Positions 42,661 to 50,515 of a stretch of DNA of 53,766 nucleotides are shown here, piece after piece. The position numbers and the translations under genes are program-made. Positions within the stretch are counted from its first letter, which is position 1. Each line of letters opens with the position of its first letter. This DNA comes from Firmicutes bacterium UBA5774. GTDB taxonomy: Bacteria; Bacillota; Clostridia; Peptostreptococcales; Anaerovoracaceae. The DNA lies in contig DIEM01000039.1 of NCBI GenBank assembly GCA_002418625.1, positions 2,310-56,075 of the forward strand, given 5' to 3'. Under the pieces are notes generated by a model. The model worked only from the letters and a program-made list of their open reading frames with translations. It did not search any database and was not told the origin of the DNA.

Positions 42661-44133
42661 TCAATGCAGATCCAGTTTGATACGGCAAATATCTTCCAAC
42701 AATACTCTGTCTTCTGATCCGGGATCGTTTACAACCTGCCAGTTCCCATTTTCAATAAACATCGTCGCACGAGATGTGGTCTCATACTTTGGCCAAGAAA
42801 TGCTGTCGGTGCCTGGATCGCCTGATATCGCGAAATTGACCCATGCATCCTGTACTTGAGCAGCCAGCTCCCGTGAAGGCCCCGGTCCGGTATAAATGGC
42901 CGCCATCCCATCGAAGTTCTGGAAGACATATGCCAGCTCCACCGCATGACAGGCTCCCATACCCTCTATTTTCGACGGCTCCTTAAAGTAATACATATAT
43001 GTATCCGCATGGCCAGATTGTTTTTCCGCCATGATGACCGCAGGAATCCTGAAACCGATATCATTGGCAAAATCGAGAATCACGTCAAGTCTGCTCTTGT
43101 CGTTTCGCAAGCTAATATACCTATCGATTTTATCCGGTTGAAACTCCTCTTTCAGTTCATCGATCAAGCATTCCCATCTCGGCGGAAAATTTAGCTCAAA
43201 TTCGGGAATTTCCTGCTTCCAATAATTCCATTCGTTTTCATTGGTTCCAATCAGAAGCTTGACGCCGTCCGCACATCCTTTTTGGATCGCCTCATAGGGA
43301 TCAACAGGGATCAGCCTGCCATCGCGAATCGGAAAATCATAGAGGCCTTCCATTTTAAAATTGATATATCGCATTTCTTCTTCGCCGATTTCAAGCAGCT
43401 CGTCCATTGAACTTCTTTTAGAGACTTCAAGAAATTTATCCAAAACGCTCTTATTGGATTTGCTTTGCGTAATATTGATACATCCGCTCTGCGCAATGAC
43501 TTTATGAAACAATCCCTTTGCACTGGCCATTGCCATCAGCAGCGTCACACTGCATCCTCCGCAGGATTCTCCAAATATCGTGACGTTTTCCGGGTCGCCG
43601 CCGAAATACGCAATATTTTCCCGGATCCATTCCAGCGCCTGTATCTGATCCAGGAGGCCGAGATTCCCGCTGTCTGCGTATTCCGCCCCCCCAAGCTCCG
43701 CAAGGCTCATGAATCCTAAATTGTTCAACCTATACTGTAAAGTTACAAGAACGACGTCGTTCCTTCTCTTAACGAAATTAAGTCCGTCATAAATCGGATC
43801 TGTGGCGCCCCCCCAGCCAAAGGCGCCTCCATGGATAAAGACCATGACAGCCTTCGGGACGTCGAAATCGCTTGTCCAGATATTCATCGTCAGGCAATCC
43901 TCCCCTTGGGCCGTGTAAGAGGCCTGCTCCGAATACACCGGTTCTTGTATTGCAACCTTGCCGAATTCATAAGCTTCAATTATTTCCGGGCTCTCCTCCA
44001 GTTTCACCGGCGGCTTCCATCTCAGAGCGCCGACCGGCGGTTTTGCATAAGGGATTCCTTTGAATACATGGATCCCTTCTATCTTTTTCCCGAAATATAC
44101 ACCCGTTTTAGCCTTTGCCTTAACGCCTATCAT
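42661..44133 (-). CDS. Type-B carboxylesterase
   Basis: The 490-aa protein is an alpha/beta-hydrolase of the PnbA/cholinesterase type. The oxyanion-hole motif VFIHGGAFGWGG (about 105-117), EDCLTMNIW, and the nucleophile elbow FGESCGGCS with the catalytic Ser (about residue 190) are present. GTNENEW supplies the Glu region and GACHAVELAYVF the catalytic His. It hydrolyses esters or lactones; without a signal peptide it is likely cytoplasmic. The ATG follows TTGGAGG. It lies between a DUF3237 gene (67 bp upstream) and a MATE exporter, suggesting turnover of an imported or foreign ester. Confidence 0.92.
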   Translation of the reverse strand: MIGVKAKAKTGVYFGKKIEGIHVFKGIPYAKPPVGALRWKPPVKLEESPEIIEAYEFGKVAIQEPVYSEQASYTAQGEDCLTMNIWTSDFDVPKAVMVFIHGGAFGWGGATDPIYDGLNFVKRRNDVVLVTLQYRLNNLGFMSLAELGGAEYADSGNLGLLDQIQALEWIRENIAYFGGDPENVTIFGESCGGCSVTLLMAMASAKGLFHKVIAQSGCINITQSKSNKSVLDKFLEVSKRSSMDELLEIGEEEMRYINFKMEGLYDFPIRDGRLIPVDPYEAIQKGCADGVKLLIGTNENEWNYWKQEIPEFELNFPPRWECLIDELKEEFQPDKIDRYISLRNDKSRLDVILDFANDIGFRIPAVIMAEKQSGHADTYMYYFKEPSKIEGMGACHAVELAYVFQNFDGMAAIYTGPGPSRELAAQVQDAWVNFAISGDPGTDSISWPKYETTSRATMFIENGNWQVVNDPGSEDRVLLEDICRIKLDLH

Positions 44134-44200
44134 TTATTTTCCTCCAAAGTCGAATTTATCTTCATCCAAGCATGTCCGTCTTTTTTCGCATCGTTCACGA

Positions 44201-44695
44201 TTATTTCAACATATATGCATTGTAGCATATCTCTCCTGTCGGTTTGAATCCAATCACCGCAAATGCGATGATCCCGTTCAGCCATTTATATTTTTCCGCT
44301 CCGGTTTGAAAGAATAGATGCTGGCGGAAGTAATAGGTTCCCGGATCTACGAATTCGCCTCTGCTCTCCATTTCCATCTGCTCAGGCGTCTCGATGCACC
44401 TGCCGTCTGTGAAGATAGAGATCACGACTCCGTCATCCGTCTTCAATAGATATCGCGTCGAGATCACGTCGATGCCGTCACTATGCTGGAAATAATTCCA
44501 GTCCGCTCCGAAATTCATGATTTCACCGCGCATCTTCTCGCCCTCAAAATAGCCGCCGATGACAGGATAGATGTTCATCTCTCCTTTACCGACGTCTCCT
44601 ATGTGGATTTCCGGTCCGCAGACCGCTTCCAGATAGAAGAGTTTCTCCACGCTCGCCTCCGGAAGATCCATTGGAATCGATTTAACTGTTGTCAT
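44201..44695 (-). CDS. DUF3237 family protein
   Basis: The 164-aa product is a single DUF3237 beta-barrel. It shows YLEAVCGPEIHIGDVGKGEMNIYPVIGGYFEG at the start, GADWNYFQHSDGIDVISTRYLLKTDDGVVI in the middle, and a C-terminal FFQTGAEKYKWLN. The family is often found next to esterases and degradative enzymes for aromatic or ester compounds, but its reaction is not established. The ATG follows GAGGAGG. It is downstream of the decayed permease gene (54 bp) and upstream of the carboxylesterase gene in one transcript. Confidence 0.9.
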   Translation of the reverse strand: MTTVKSIPMDLPEASVEKLFYLEAVCGPEIHIGDVGKGEMNIYPVIGGYFEGEKMRGEIMNFGADWNYFQHSDGIDVISTRYLLKTDDGVVISIFTDGRCIETPEQMEMESRGEFVDPGTYYFRQHLFFQTGAEKYKWLNGIIAFAVIGFKPTGEICYNAYMLK

Positions 44696-44749
44696 ATATT
44701 TACCTCCTCAATAAACCGGTTGAAACTGTCATAGAGTACAAATCCATGA

Positions 44750-45507
44750 TCAGGATTCAGAATAAATGCTTCTTGACTGTTTTGCATTCCTTGAAATAAG
44801 CAGCAAAACTACTCCGGCTGCTATTGCTGCGCTCCCGCCATATCGAGCTGTTTCAATCATCAAATCAAAATTGCTCCAAAGACCGCTCCCGTAGGTCTCC
44901 AGATAATATACCGCTCCCCAGTCTCCCTCGTACCATTTGAGAAAAAACGATCCGAAAGCCGCATAAGCTCCGAAAACGACGATCGGCAGGGTCGACACCA
45001 GGTTGAACGTGATCTTCCCTCCAGGAATCACAAAGATTCCATGCCTTTTTTCAACGGGGTATTTCTTTCTGAGAATCCGTAATGAAACTGCCATGATCGA
45101 ATAAACAATGATTCCAAGAGGGGCGAGAAAAACCCTCTGGAGCCGGAAGCAAAATAGGCGTTGAACATGGACGCCTGTGACAGGATCAATACGACCAGAA
45201 AGACCACCCCGAACACCGGCCCGGAATTTTGAAGCAGGACATCGACATAGCCCACCGTTCCCTCTCCTTCCGTTGCCCATTGTTCCCAGCTGCCGACGGA
45301 GGCAAGTCCGGCCAGAGTTGGCAGAACATAGCTTAAAACAATCAGCGGCATGGCGATCATCAAGCCCGGCCCGCTCATGGATATCATGTCTTCAATGCCA
45401 AAAGCGCCGGCCGCAACCAAAGCGTAGATCATGCATATGATTGTTGTGATTTTCATTTTATGCTTTTTCAATCCCGCGATACCATTGATCCGATTTAGTT
45501 CATCCAT
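44750..45507 (-). pseudogene. Decayed APC-family amino acid permease with an internal deletion
   Basis: A 160-codon frame from the ATG at 45507 (after GAGGAGG) starts like an APC-superfamily permease, with helices at about 15-35 and 45-70 and the conserved ASMFNAYFASGSRGFF. The frame then becomes nonsense from about 45132. In another frame, from about 45135 leftward to 44750, the C-terminal third of the same kind of protein appears (APLGIIVYSIMAVSLRILRKKYPVEK, then two helices). The central helices are missing. Together only about 250 residues of a normal 450 to 500 remain. The simplest reading is a deletion of several hundred bp that also shifted the frame. The gene has a promoter-like TTCTTT-N17-TATAAT upstream, so the loss may be recent. 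Confidence 0.82.
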
Positions 45508-45620
45508 AGAATCCTCCTCATAATTTTGTCTCAGACAATTATGGATTCATTATACTTGCCGCCTTCTGTTAAAAGAATGCTGATCCTGTCTGTTCCTATA
45601 GTCAATTTTGTCTATTTTAA

Positions 45621-45635
45621 AAGGATCAGATCCTT
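45621..45635. repeat. Perfect dyad, candidate operator
   Basis: AAGGATC-A-GATCCTT is a perfect inverted repeat about 50 bp upstream of the -35 region of the permease pseudogene, a position suited to an activator or repressor. No regulator in the window can be assigned to it. Confidence 0.35.
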
Positions 45636-45684
45636 AATGCATGATTTCACTGCCTTTTGTTTGTTGATTCAGACCATTTCCTCC

Positions 45685-45720
45685 CAAAAAACAAAGATCG
45701 GCTCGCAATTCGCAAACCGG
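45685..45720 (-). terminator. Intrinsic terminator downstream of the DUF6512 gene
   Basis: On the minus strand CGGTTTGC and GCGAGCCG pair (with two wobbles) around GAATT, followed by ATCTTTGTTTTTTGG. It lies 190 bp beyond the DUF6512 stop. Confidence 0.65.
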
Positions 45721-45906
45721 CCTTCACACTTTCAAATACCTGTTTCAATAACTTGTTTTAATGTAATGCTATTTCGTCGATGCTGCTTTGGATGCAGGCT
45801 CCTTCTTCAATGCGTTGAAATTGCGCACCATGACGGGATGCGGATGTTATTTCGACCCGCAATGGATTTTTCTCAGCTTTCATTCCCGATCAACGCCATA
45901 TCACTT

Positions 45907-46455
45907 CTAATCAATGCCATACTGTCCGGTCAAGCCGTCCCGGAACCAGGGTATCTGAGGAGGGTCAAAGGTAAACACGACAAATACCAAGAAAATCAAC
46001 ATAACGATCATGATCGACACATAAAACGGAATACCTTTTGAATACTTGTAAAAATGAAATCCGGCCAGTTGGCCGGCCGCGAAGGCCACTAATAATATGG
46101 ATGCGTCCACGATGATCAGATGGATCCCGAATGCTTGCGAGTAAAAATAATAGGCGAACGGGATCGTCAGTATTGAAACGCATAACGAAACCGTCAGTCC
46201 GGAAAACCATTTCCGCCTGTCGAGTTGATCGTTCCGTCCCTTTAAAAGATAGTAGATCGCCCACCAGCCGATCACCGGAAGCAGCACCATCTTCTGGTGC
46301 TCCCAGACGCTTTCATTCACTGCGGCGACTGCACCGACGATTGCGGATTTTCCTGACAAATCATACAAAAAATGAAAAATGGATCCGATGATAAATAAGA
46401 TCGGGATGCTGAAAAGATTCCATTTCCAAGCTTCCGATAAGGTTTTCCCCTTCAC
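45907..46455 (-). CDS. DUF6512-type membrane protein
   Basis: The 182-aa protein has five hydrophobic helices (about 12-32, 55-70, 85-105, 110-130, 145-165) and the pattern SGKSAIVGAVAAVNESVWEHQKMVLLPVIGWW, which I associate with DUF6512. The region after helix one (HxxYD, NESxWEH) is well conserved in the family and may bind a metal or lipid head group, but no function is known. The start lacks a strong ribosome binding site; the context reads GAGAGGTAGAAACGGTG with a GTG/ATG choice. It is not clearly in an operon. Confidence 0.78.
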   Translation of the reverse strand: MKGKTLSEAWKWNLFSIPILFIIGSIFHFLYDLSGKSAIVGAVAAVNESVWEHQKMVLLPVIGWWAIYYLLKGRNDQLDRRKWFSGLTVSLCVSILTIPFAYYFYSQAFGIHLIIVDASILLVAFAAGQLAGFHFYKYSKGIPFYVSIMIVMLIFLVFVVFTFDPPQIPWFRDGLTGQYGID

Positions 46456-46483
46456 CGTTTCTACCTCTCTTGCTTAAATCCGC

Positions 46484-46636
46484 TCACTGTTTCGAGACAG
46501 CGCATCCGGTGGTCAGCCAGCCGGTCATATGCTCCACGTCGATGGCAATGACACAAGCTTCCCTGCATCCGGCCAATTTTATTCTCCTGGCTTCTTCTGT
46601 CTGATCCCCGCCTTCATAATATGACCCTGAATAATT
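46484..46636 (-). pseudogene. Remnant of a pyridoxamine 5'-phosphate oxidase-like gene
   Basis: On the minus strand about 50 codons read YYEGGDQTEEARRIKLAGCREA, then VIAIDVEHMTG, and a stop at 46486-46484. This matches the C-terminal part of the intact protein encoded at 51683-52168, which reads YSGDQPEETKQKELAGCREA and IIAIDVEHMAG. A stop codon closes the frame on the 5' side and no start or N-terminal half is present. It is therefore a decayed paralogue fragment, not a gene. Confidence 0.8.
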
Positions 46637-46662
46637 TTATCACGGATGGAACAACCCGTCAT

Positions 46663-46700
46663 CCAAAAAAAGGGCGTCCATCCGGAGCTGTCAGGACCCC
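46663..46700 (-). terminator. Probable terminator of the MATE gene
   Basis: On the minus strand GGGGTCC and GGACGCCC pair with one bulge around a 14-nt loop, followed by seven T. It lies about 95 bp after the MATE stop. Confidence 0.6.
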
Positions 46701-46794
46701 TCGCTATCTGGTCATGTGGACGGCGATATACTCCCCTTTGTACGCATATCCCAGCTTCAAGGCGATTTTTTGGATATGAGGCTCGCCGCCAAAT

Positions 46795-48183
46795 TTAATC
46801 AACAGCTACTTTCGTTTTTTCCAAATGCAATTCATGCTTTTCATCCAGATGCCTGAACTCGTTATAAAGGAATACACCCGCCAGTATCGAAGCGATGGCG
46901 TCGGCAATGGGCCCCGCCATCCAGATGCCGTCCAGCCCGAAATAACGCGGCAATAGGATGATGAGCGGGATCAGGAACAACACCTGTCTAGTCAGGCTGA
47001 GCAATATGGCTTTGCCCGCCTTTCCAACCGACTGGAAATAATTGGTGATGACGATCTGGACGCCGATCACCGGCAGCATGACCAGGAATATCCGGATGCC
47101 GTGCACGCCGATAGAGACCAGCTCCTGATTGCTGTTGAAAAGCGAAATGATCTGGCGGCTGAATATCTGGATGACGGCAAAGCCGATCAGGCAGATCGAC
47201 GTCGCGGCAATGGACGCATCGAAAAGCGCCCGTTTGACCCTGTCATATTTTTTCGCGCCGTAGTTATAGCCGATGATTGGCTGCGAGCCCTGATTGATGC
47301 CGAAAATGGGCATCAAAAGCATCATGGCGCACCGGTTGATCACGCCCATGGCCGCGACGGCCATTTCTCCACCATATACGATCAGGTAATTGTTAAACAG
47401 GAACATTGTGACACTGGCCGCCATCTGCAGCAAAAAAGGCGACAGGCCGATGGCGACGATCTTCATCAGCACAGACCACTCCATCCTCAAATACTTGATG
47501 CGCAGCTTGAGCGTGCTCCTGCCGAGTGTGAAATGATAGATGATATAGGCCGACACCAGGATTTGTGTGCAGACGGTCGCCAAAGCGGAACCACGGATGC
47601 CCCAATGAAATACAAAAATGAAAATCGGATTCAGCATCGTATTCACCACAGCCGAAAATATCATCGTTCCCATCGATATCATCGGATTTCCTTCCGCCCG
47701 AATGATATTGTTTATGCCAAACGAAACAAACTGGAATACGGTGCCCAATAATATAATACTGGTGAATTGTTTGGCATAATCAAAAACATCCGGTGTCGCC
47801 CCCAGAAAAATCAGTATCGGATCAAGAAAGGCCAGCGTTCCGACACTTATGACCAGTCCCAGTACGACAATCGACGCAACCGCGTTGCCTAGGATCTTTT
47901 CGGCTTCATCATGGTTCCGCTGCCCCAGCCTGATCGATATCAGGGCGGTGGCGCCGATGCCGATGAGCATGGCAAAGGCCATCAGCATGATCATGATCGG
48001 AAAAGCGATGGTCACGGCAGTCAGCGCCAGCGAGCCGACACCCCTGCCGACAAAGATGCTGTCTACGACATTATATAGTGCATTGGCGATCATTGCGATG
48101 ATCGCCGGGAGTGAAAATTGAATCAGCAATTTCCCGACCGGGTCCGTCCCCAGGCGGTTGGCGGTTGTCATTTCTTGAGTCAT
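46795..48183 (-). CDS. MATE family efflux transporter
   Basis: The 462-aa protein has 12 predicted helices with MATE signatures NVVDSIFVGRGVGSLALTAV, IGATALISIRLGQRN, MPIFGINQGSQPIIGYNYGAKKY and GIWMAGPIADAIASI. I start at the ATG at 48183, after TTGGAGAA; in-frame upstream codons to 48297 would run into the neighbouring gene. It is unlike the other three MATE proteins in the window and closest to the MepA/DinF-like group. The gap to the PIN gene is only 37 bp, so it may be read through from the XRE-ImmA-PIN transcript, though its higher GC content suggests a different origin. Confidence 0.93.
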   Translation of the reverse strand: MTQEMTTANRLGTDPVGKLLIQFSLPAIIAMIANALYNVVDSIFVGRGVGSLALTAVTIAFPIMIMLMAFAMLIGIGATALISIRLGQRNHDEAEKILGNAVASIVVLGLVISVGTLAFLDPILIFLGATPDVFDYAKQFTSIILLGTVFQFVSFGINNIIRAEGNPMISMGTMIFSAVVNTMLNPIFIFVFHWGIRGSALATVCTQILVSAYIIYHFTLGRSTLKLRIKYLRMEWSVLMKIVAIGLSPFLLQMAASVTMFLFNNYLIVYGGEMAVAAMGVINRCAMMLLMPIFGINQGSQPIIGYNYGAKKYDRVKRALFDASIAATSICLIGFAVIQIFSRQIISLFNSNQELVSIGVHGIRIFLVMLPVIGVQIVITNYFQSVGKAGKAILLSLTRQVLFLIPLIILLPRYFGLDGIWMAGPIADAIASILAGVFLYNEFRHLDEKHELHLEKTKVAVD

Positions 48184-48220
48184 ATGTTTTCTCCAATTCT
48201 GTTTAATGTGAATCCGTTTC

Positions 48221-48874
48221 TTAAATATAATCTGAACAGGCAGCCACATATTCAAGCAGCGTCGCAGGCAATCCATGCCTCTTGATAACATCCTCACAAT
48301 ATCGCTTATATAGTGATTTCAGGCCTTTGTTGCAAGAGGTGTTATCATTGCTATTATGATAGACATAGGCCAACAATACGATAATATCAAAAGTTATAAC
48401 CTTCACACACATTAAATCTTTTAAATCTTTTGCAATATCGTCAACCATGATTTCTTTGGAACTGAAAAGATTGATCCCATGATACGCTGCATATGCAAGG
48501 CTGTAAACTTCACCGCGGTCTTTTGACCTCGATCTGTCGTACCTAACTCTTTCGTGTTCAGATATATTATTGAAAATGGTTGTATATTGCGGATCCACGC
48601 CATATAAGCCACCTTCATGGACTGTGGTTACATTTGAACAACTATCAATAAATAATTTACATTCCAGATCGAGTTCATTATATACCATCTCATGGATTAT
48701 TATGCTTTGAAAACAATGAAATAGCGGCTGAATATAGAGTTCTTTCATATTCTCAAAATAGTATTTCGGGTCGCAAGCCCTGCTTTCAATACCCACCATT
48801 AATATATTGGCGTCAATCATCATCGGCTGTTTGCACAGATCGGCGAGAGATGTTTCAAACAAAGGCGTGTACAT
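48221..48874 (-). CDS. PIN-like nuclease-domain protein, possible toxin
   Basis: The 217-aa protein starts best at the ATG at 48874, three bases after the upstream stop with GGAGAGGCAGG before it. It shows the acidic plan of a PIN domain: Asp21 in MMIDANIL, Glu62/Glu67 in IHEMVYNELD, Asp119 and Glu122 in KDRGEVYSLAYAA, then a short-strand INLFSSKE at 134-141. PIN proteins are metal-dependent RNases and the commonest toxins of type II systems. The last 70 residues are a helical extension without a known match. The gene is AT-rich and the third of a coupled trio with an ImmA/IrrE protease and an XRE repressor. Nuclease activity is inferred, not shown. Confidence 0.68.
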   Translation of the reverse strand: MYTPLFETSLADLCKQPMMIDANILMVGIESRACDPKYYFENMKELYIQPLFHCFQSIIIHEMVYNELDLECKLFIDSCSNVTTVHEGGLYGVDPQYTTIFNNISEHERVRYDRSRSKDRGEVYSLAYAAYHGINLFSSKEIMVDDIAKDLKDLMCVKVITFDIIVLLAYVYHNSNDNTSCNKGLKSLYKRYCEDVIKRHGLPATLLEYVAACSDYI

Positions 48875-48876
48875 AT

Positions 48877-49818
48877 CTACCTGCCTCTCCATTTTTGCTT
48901 GATAACGCTTATTATTTCATTCTCAGCTTCACTCTCATCCTCTTCTTCAATATTATCGAAATATAAATTAATGATATTTTTGTTCAGCCGAAGTGTTTCC
49001 GCATCTTTAAGAATCTCTTCGCGTGAAGCCAGGCCATTCCGATAAGCTTTTTCCATTTGCTGGTAGAGAATATGTTCATTGTCCAGAGCGTTGTTATCAA
49101 TGCTATACAATATTCCGACCCGCTCCTTGAACATTTCAATTTGCAAGAGTACGCACTTGATAACGTCATAATTTTTAATGAAAGTGTTGATGTTCGACAC
49201 AAAGCCTTCTTCATGCAGTCTATATATGACAGCTTTTAGCGGTAACCCGTATTTCACAGTCAAAAGCATGCTAATGTATGCATAATCCGCAAATCCAATT
49301 GTCCGCTTTTCAGCTATGTTGAATATTCTTTTGAAATTTTTTATCTCGTTTTTCAATGCCTCTTCCGGCAGTAATAATTCTGCCGCAAACCTGCTTGCTT
49401 TCTTTTCGATGCTGTTCTTCAGCGATGACAAACTGCAAATATATGGCTTTTCTTTCACTTCTTCGTAATCACAAATATAATGATAATATTCGTGCGCTGC
49501 CGCAAAAATTTGATTCACAAAAGGTTTTCTTCCATTAATGATAATATATGCTTTCTCACTTCCGCTCACGGGAATATACAACATGCCATCAATATTATCA
49601 GAATCCAGTTGAACTAACTCAAAATTGATGTCCGAACATTGCTCCGAGATAAAATCAAATATTTTTTCGCCAATCGGCGCCAATGCATAATTGACCCGTT
49701 TCTCCTTGGCCAGGGCTTTGATTCGGTCGATTTCCTGTTCGCTCAGTGCGCTGGTGTTGAAATCATAACACGCCTGATAATATTGCTCGAATACACGCTC
49801 ATCGTTGATTGAAATCAT
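48877..49818 (-). CDS. ImmA/IrrE-family metalloprotease (peptidase M78)
   Basis: The start is the ATG at 49818, which overlaps the XRE stop as TGATG, with AAGGTG upstream; the product is 313 aa. The zinc motif HEYYH is at about residues 109-113 (AAAHEYYHYICDYEE), followed by a helical region with KKASRFAAELLLPEEAL. ImmA and IrrE cut XRE-type repressors to switch on mobile-element or stress genes. A 130-aa C-terminal part after the protease core has no obvious match and may be the signal-sensing domain. It is translated with the XRE gene above and the PIN gene below, so the likely target is the XRE protein. Confidence 0.88.
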   Translation of the reverse strand: MISINDERVFEQYYQACYDFNTSALSEQEIDRIKALAKEKRVNYALAPIGEKIFDFISEQCSDINFELVQLDSDNIDGMLYIPVSGSEKAYIIINGRKPFVNQIFAAAHEYYHYICDYEEVKEKPYICSLSSLKNSIEKKASRFAAELLLPEEALKNEIKNFKRIFNIAEKRTIGFADYAYISMLLTVKYGLPLKAVIYRLHEEGFVSNINTFIKNYDVIKCVLLQIEMFKERVGILYSIDNNALDNEHILYQQMEKAYRNGLASREEILKDAETLRLNKNIINLYFDNIEEEDESEAENEIISVIKQKWRGR

Positions 49819-50150
49819 CAGACACACCTTCTGCTTAGGATTGCATACTTTTCTTTTATATTGATGCTATCCATCATTTTATCTATTTTCCCCCGATCGT
49901 TCGCTTCCAGGGTTCCCATTAGATATATGAGCCCATTATTTTCACTATTGACAAAATAATCATTTGTCTGGAAGCTGCCCAGATCACATACCTTCGTCAA
50001 AATCTCCAGGGAAGGAATCTGTTTTCCAGTTTCAAGAAGCGACAAAGTGCTCCTGTTAATGCCTAATAATGCAGCCAGATCCGCCTGCGTAGATTTCTTT
50101 CTTAATGCCACCAAATCAGCACAAAATTTTTCTGTGTCAAATTTCTTCAT
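49818..50150 (-). CDS. XRE-family transcriptional regulator (likely repressor/antitoxin)
   Basis: The 110-aa protein has a Cro/CI helix-turn-helix at about residues 10-60 (STQADLAALLGINRSTLSLLETGKQIPSLE) and a 45-aa C-terminal tail (LEANDRGKIDKMMDSINIKEK) that could be the target of the neighbouring protease. The ATG follows AGGGTG. It is the first gene of the AT-rich trio and has a strong promoter just upstream, with two dyads between promoter and gene. Autoregulation is therefore likely. It also resembles immunity-repressor/ImmA pairs of mobile elements, but no integrase or recombinase is nearby. Confidence 0.88.
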   Translation of the reverse strand: MKKFDTEKFCADLVALRKKSTQADLAALLGINRSTLSLLETGKQIPSLEILTKVCDLGSFQTNDYFVNSENNGLIYLMGTLEANDRGKIDKMMDSINIKEKYAILSRRCV

Positions 50151-50165
50151 CCCTCTTCACCCTCT

Positions 50166-50180
50166 AACATTCGCTATGTT
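50166..50180. repeat. Operator-like dyad 2 of the XRE module
   Basis: AACAT-TCGCT-ATGTT is a perfect inverted repeat with a 5-nt spacer inside the leader, immediately before the XRE ribosome binding site. Its spacing equals that of the upstream dyad, as expected for sites of one repressor. Confidence 0.5.
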
Positions 50181-50211
50181 TTATAACATTTTAACGAATT
50201 AGCATCTATAT

Positions 50212-50230
50212 ATGTTAATTTGTTTAACAT
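50212..50230. repeat. Operator-like dyad 1 of the XRE module
   Basis: ATGTTAA-TTTGT-TTAACAT is a perfect 7+7 inverted repeat with a 5-nt spacer. It lies one base downstream of the -10 hexamer, across the expected transcription start, so a bound repressor would block the promoter. Confidence 0.6.
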
Positions 50231-50231
50231 T

Positions 50232-50260
50232 ATTATAGTGCCGGAACATAATATATGCAA
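50232..50260 (-). promoter_or_regulatory. Promoter of the XRE-ImmA-PIN operon
   Basis: On the minus strand TTGCAT (50260-50255) and a perfect TATAAT (50237-50232) are 17 bp apart. Confidence 0.75.
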
Positions 50261-50392
50261 GGGATTATTTCCTATTTTGGACCGAGTCGAAGCAACTTCA
50301 TCCCCAAGCAATCCAACTTTAATAAGTCCTTGCTTCCGCTTTCATAAATATCTCAGATTCTGCTGATCAAAAACTGCCTAAGGTCTTTCAAT

Positions 50393-50407
50393 TTAACCAT
50401 CGGTTAA
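50393..50407. repeat. Perfect dyad upstream of the XRE-TPR regulator gene
   Basis: TTAACC-ATC-GGTTAA lies about 110 bp before the regulator start at 50516 and about 60 bp upstream of a weak TATACT -10 (50462-50467). It may be an operator for that regulator. The rest of the 365-bp gap 50151-50515 holds only the XRE promoter and its dyads. Confidence 0.35.
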
Positions 50408-50515
50408 TAAAATATTATCAAAAGTTAAACACCGCTCCCTTCAATAACGCGTGCCAACTGCTATACTATGATTAGGAATTCCGAATGATGTTAAATTCTG
50501 AAAGGAGAAATCAAC

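Larger units (their letters stand above)
45508..45906. promoter_or_regulatory. Intergenic region upstream of the permease pseudogene
   Basis: This 399-bp stretch holds a minus-strand TTCTTT-N17-TATAAT (45577-45549) for the permease gene, a perfect 15-bp dyad AAGGATC-A-GATCCTT at 45621-45635, and a terminator hairpin at 45685-45720 for the gene on its right. The rest (45720-45906) contains only a 25-codon fragment with no recognisable origin. Confidence 0.45.

Noticed and set aside
45790..45870. A 25-codon fragment ending in NFNALKKEPASKAASTK
   Set aside because: It lies between in-frame stops and has no identifiable relative; probably chance.
45526..46041. A 171-codon plus-strand open frame
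   Set aside because: It runs through an intergenic region with a terminator and into the antisense strand of the DUF6512 gene; no ribosome binding site or domain was found.
46701..46794. A 30-codon minus-strand frame just after the MATE stop (KFGGEPHIQKIALKLGYAYKGEY)
   Set aside because: It has no start codon and no secure match; it could be a remnant, but the evidence is too thin to call.
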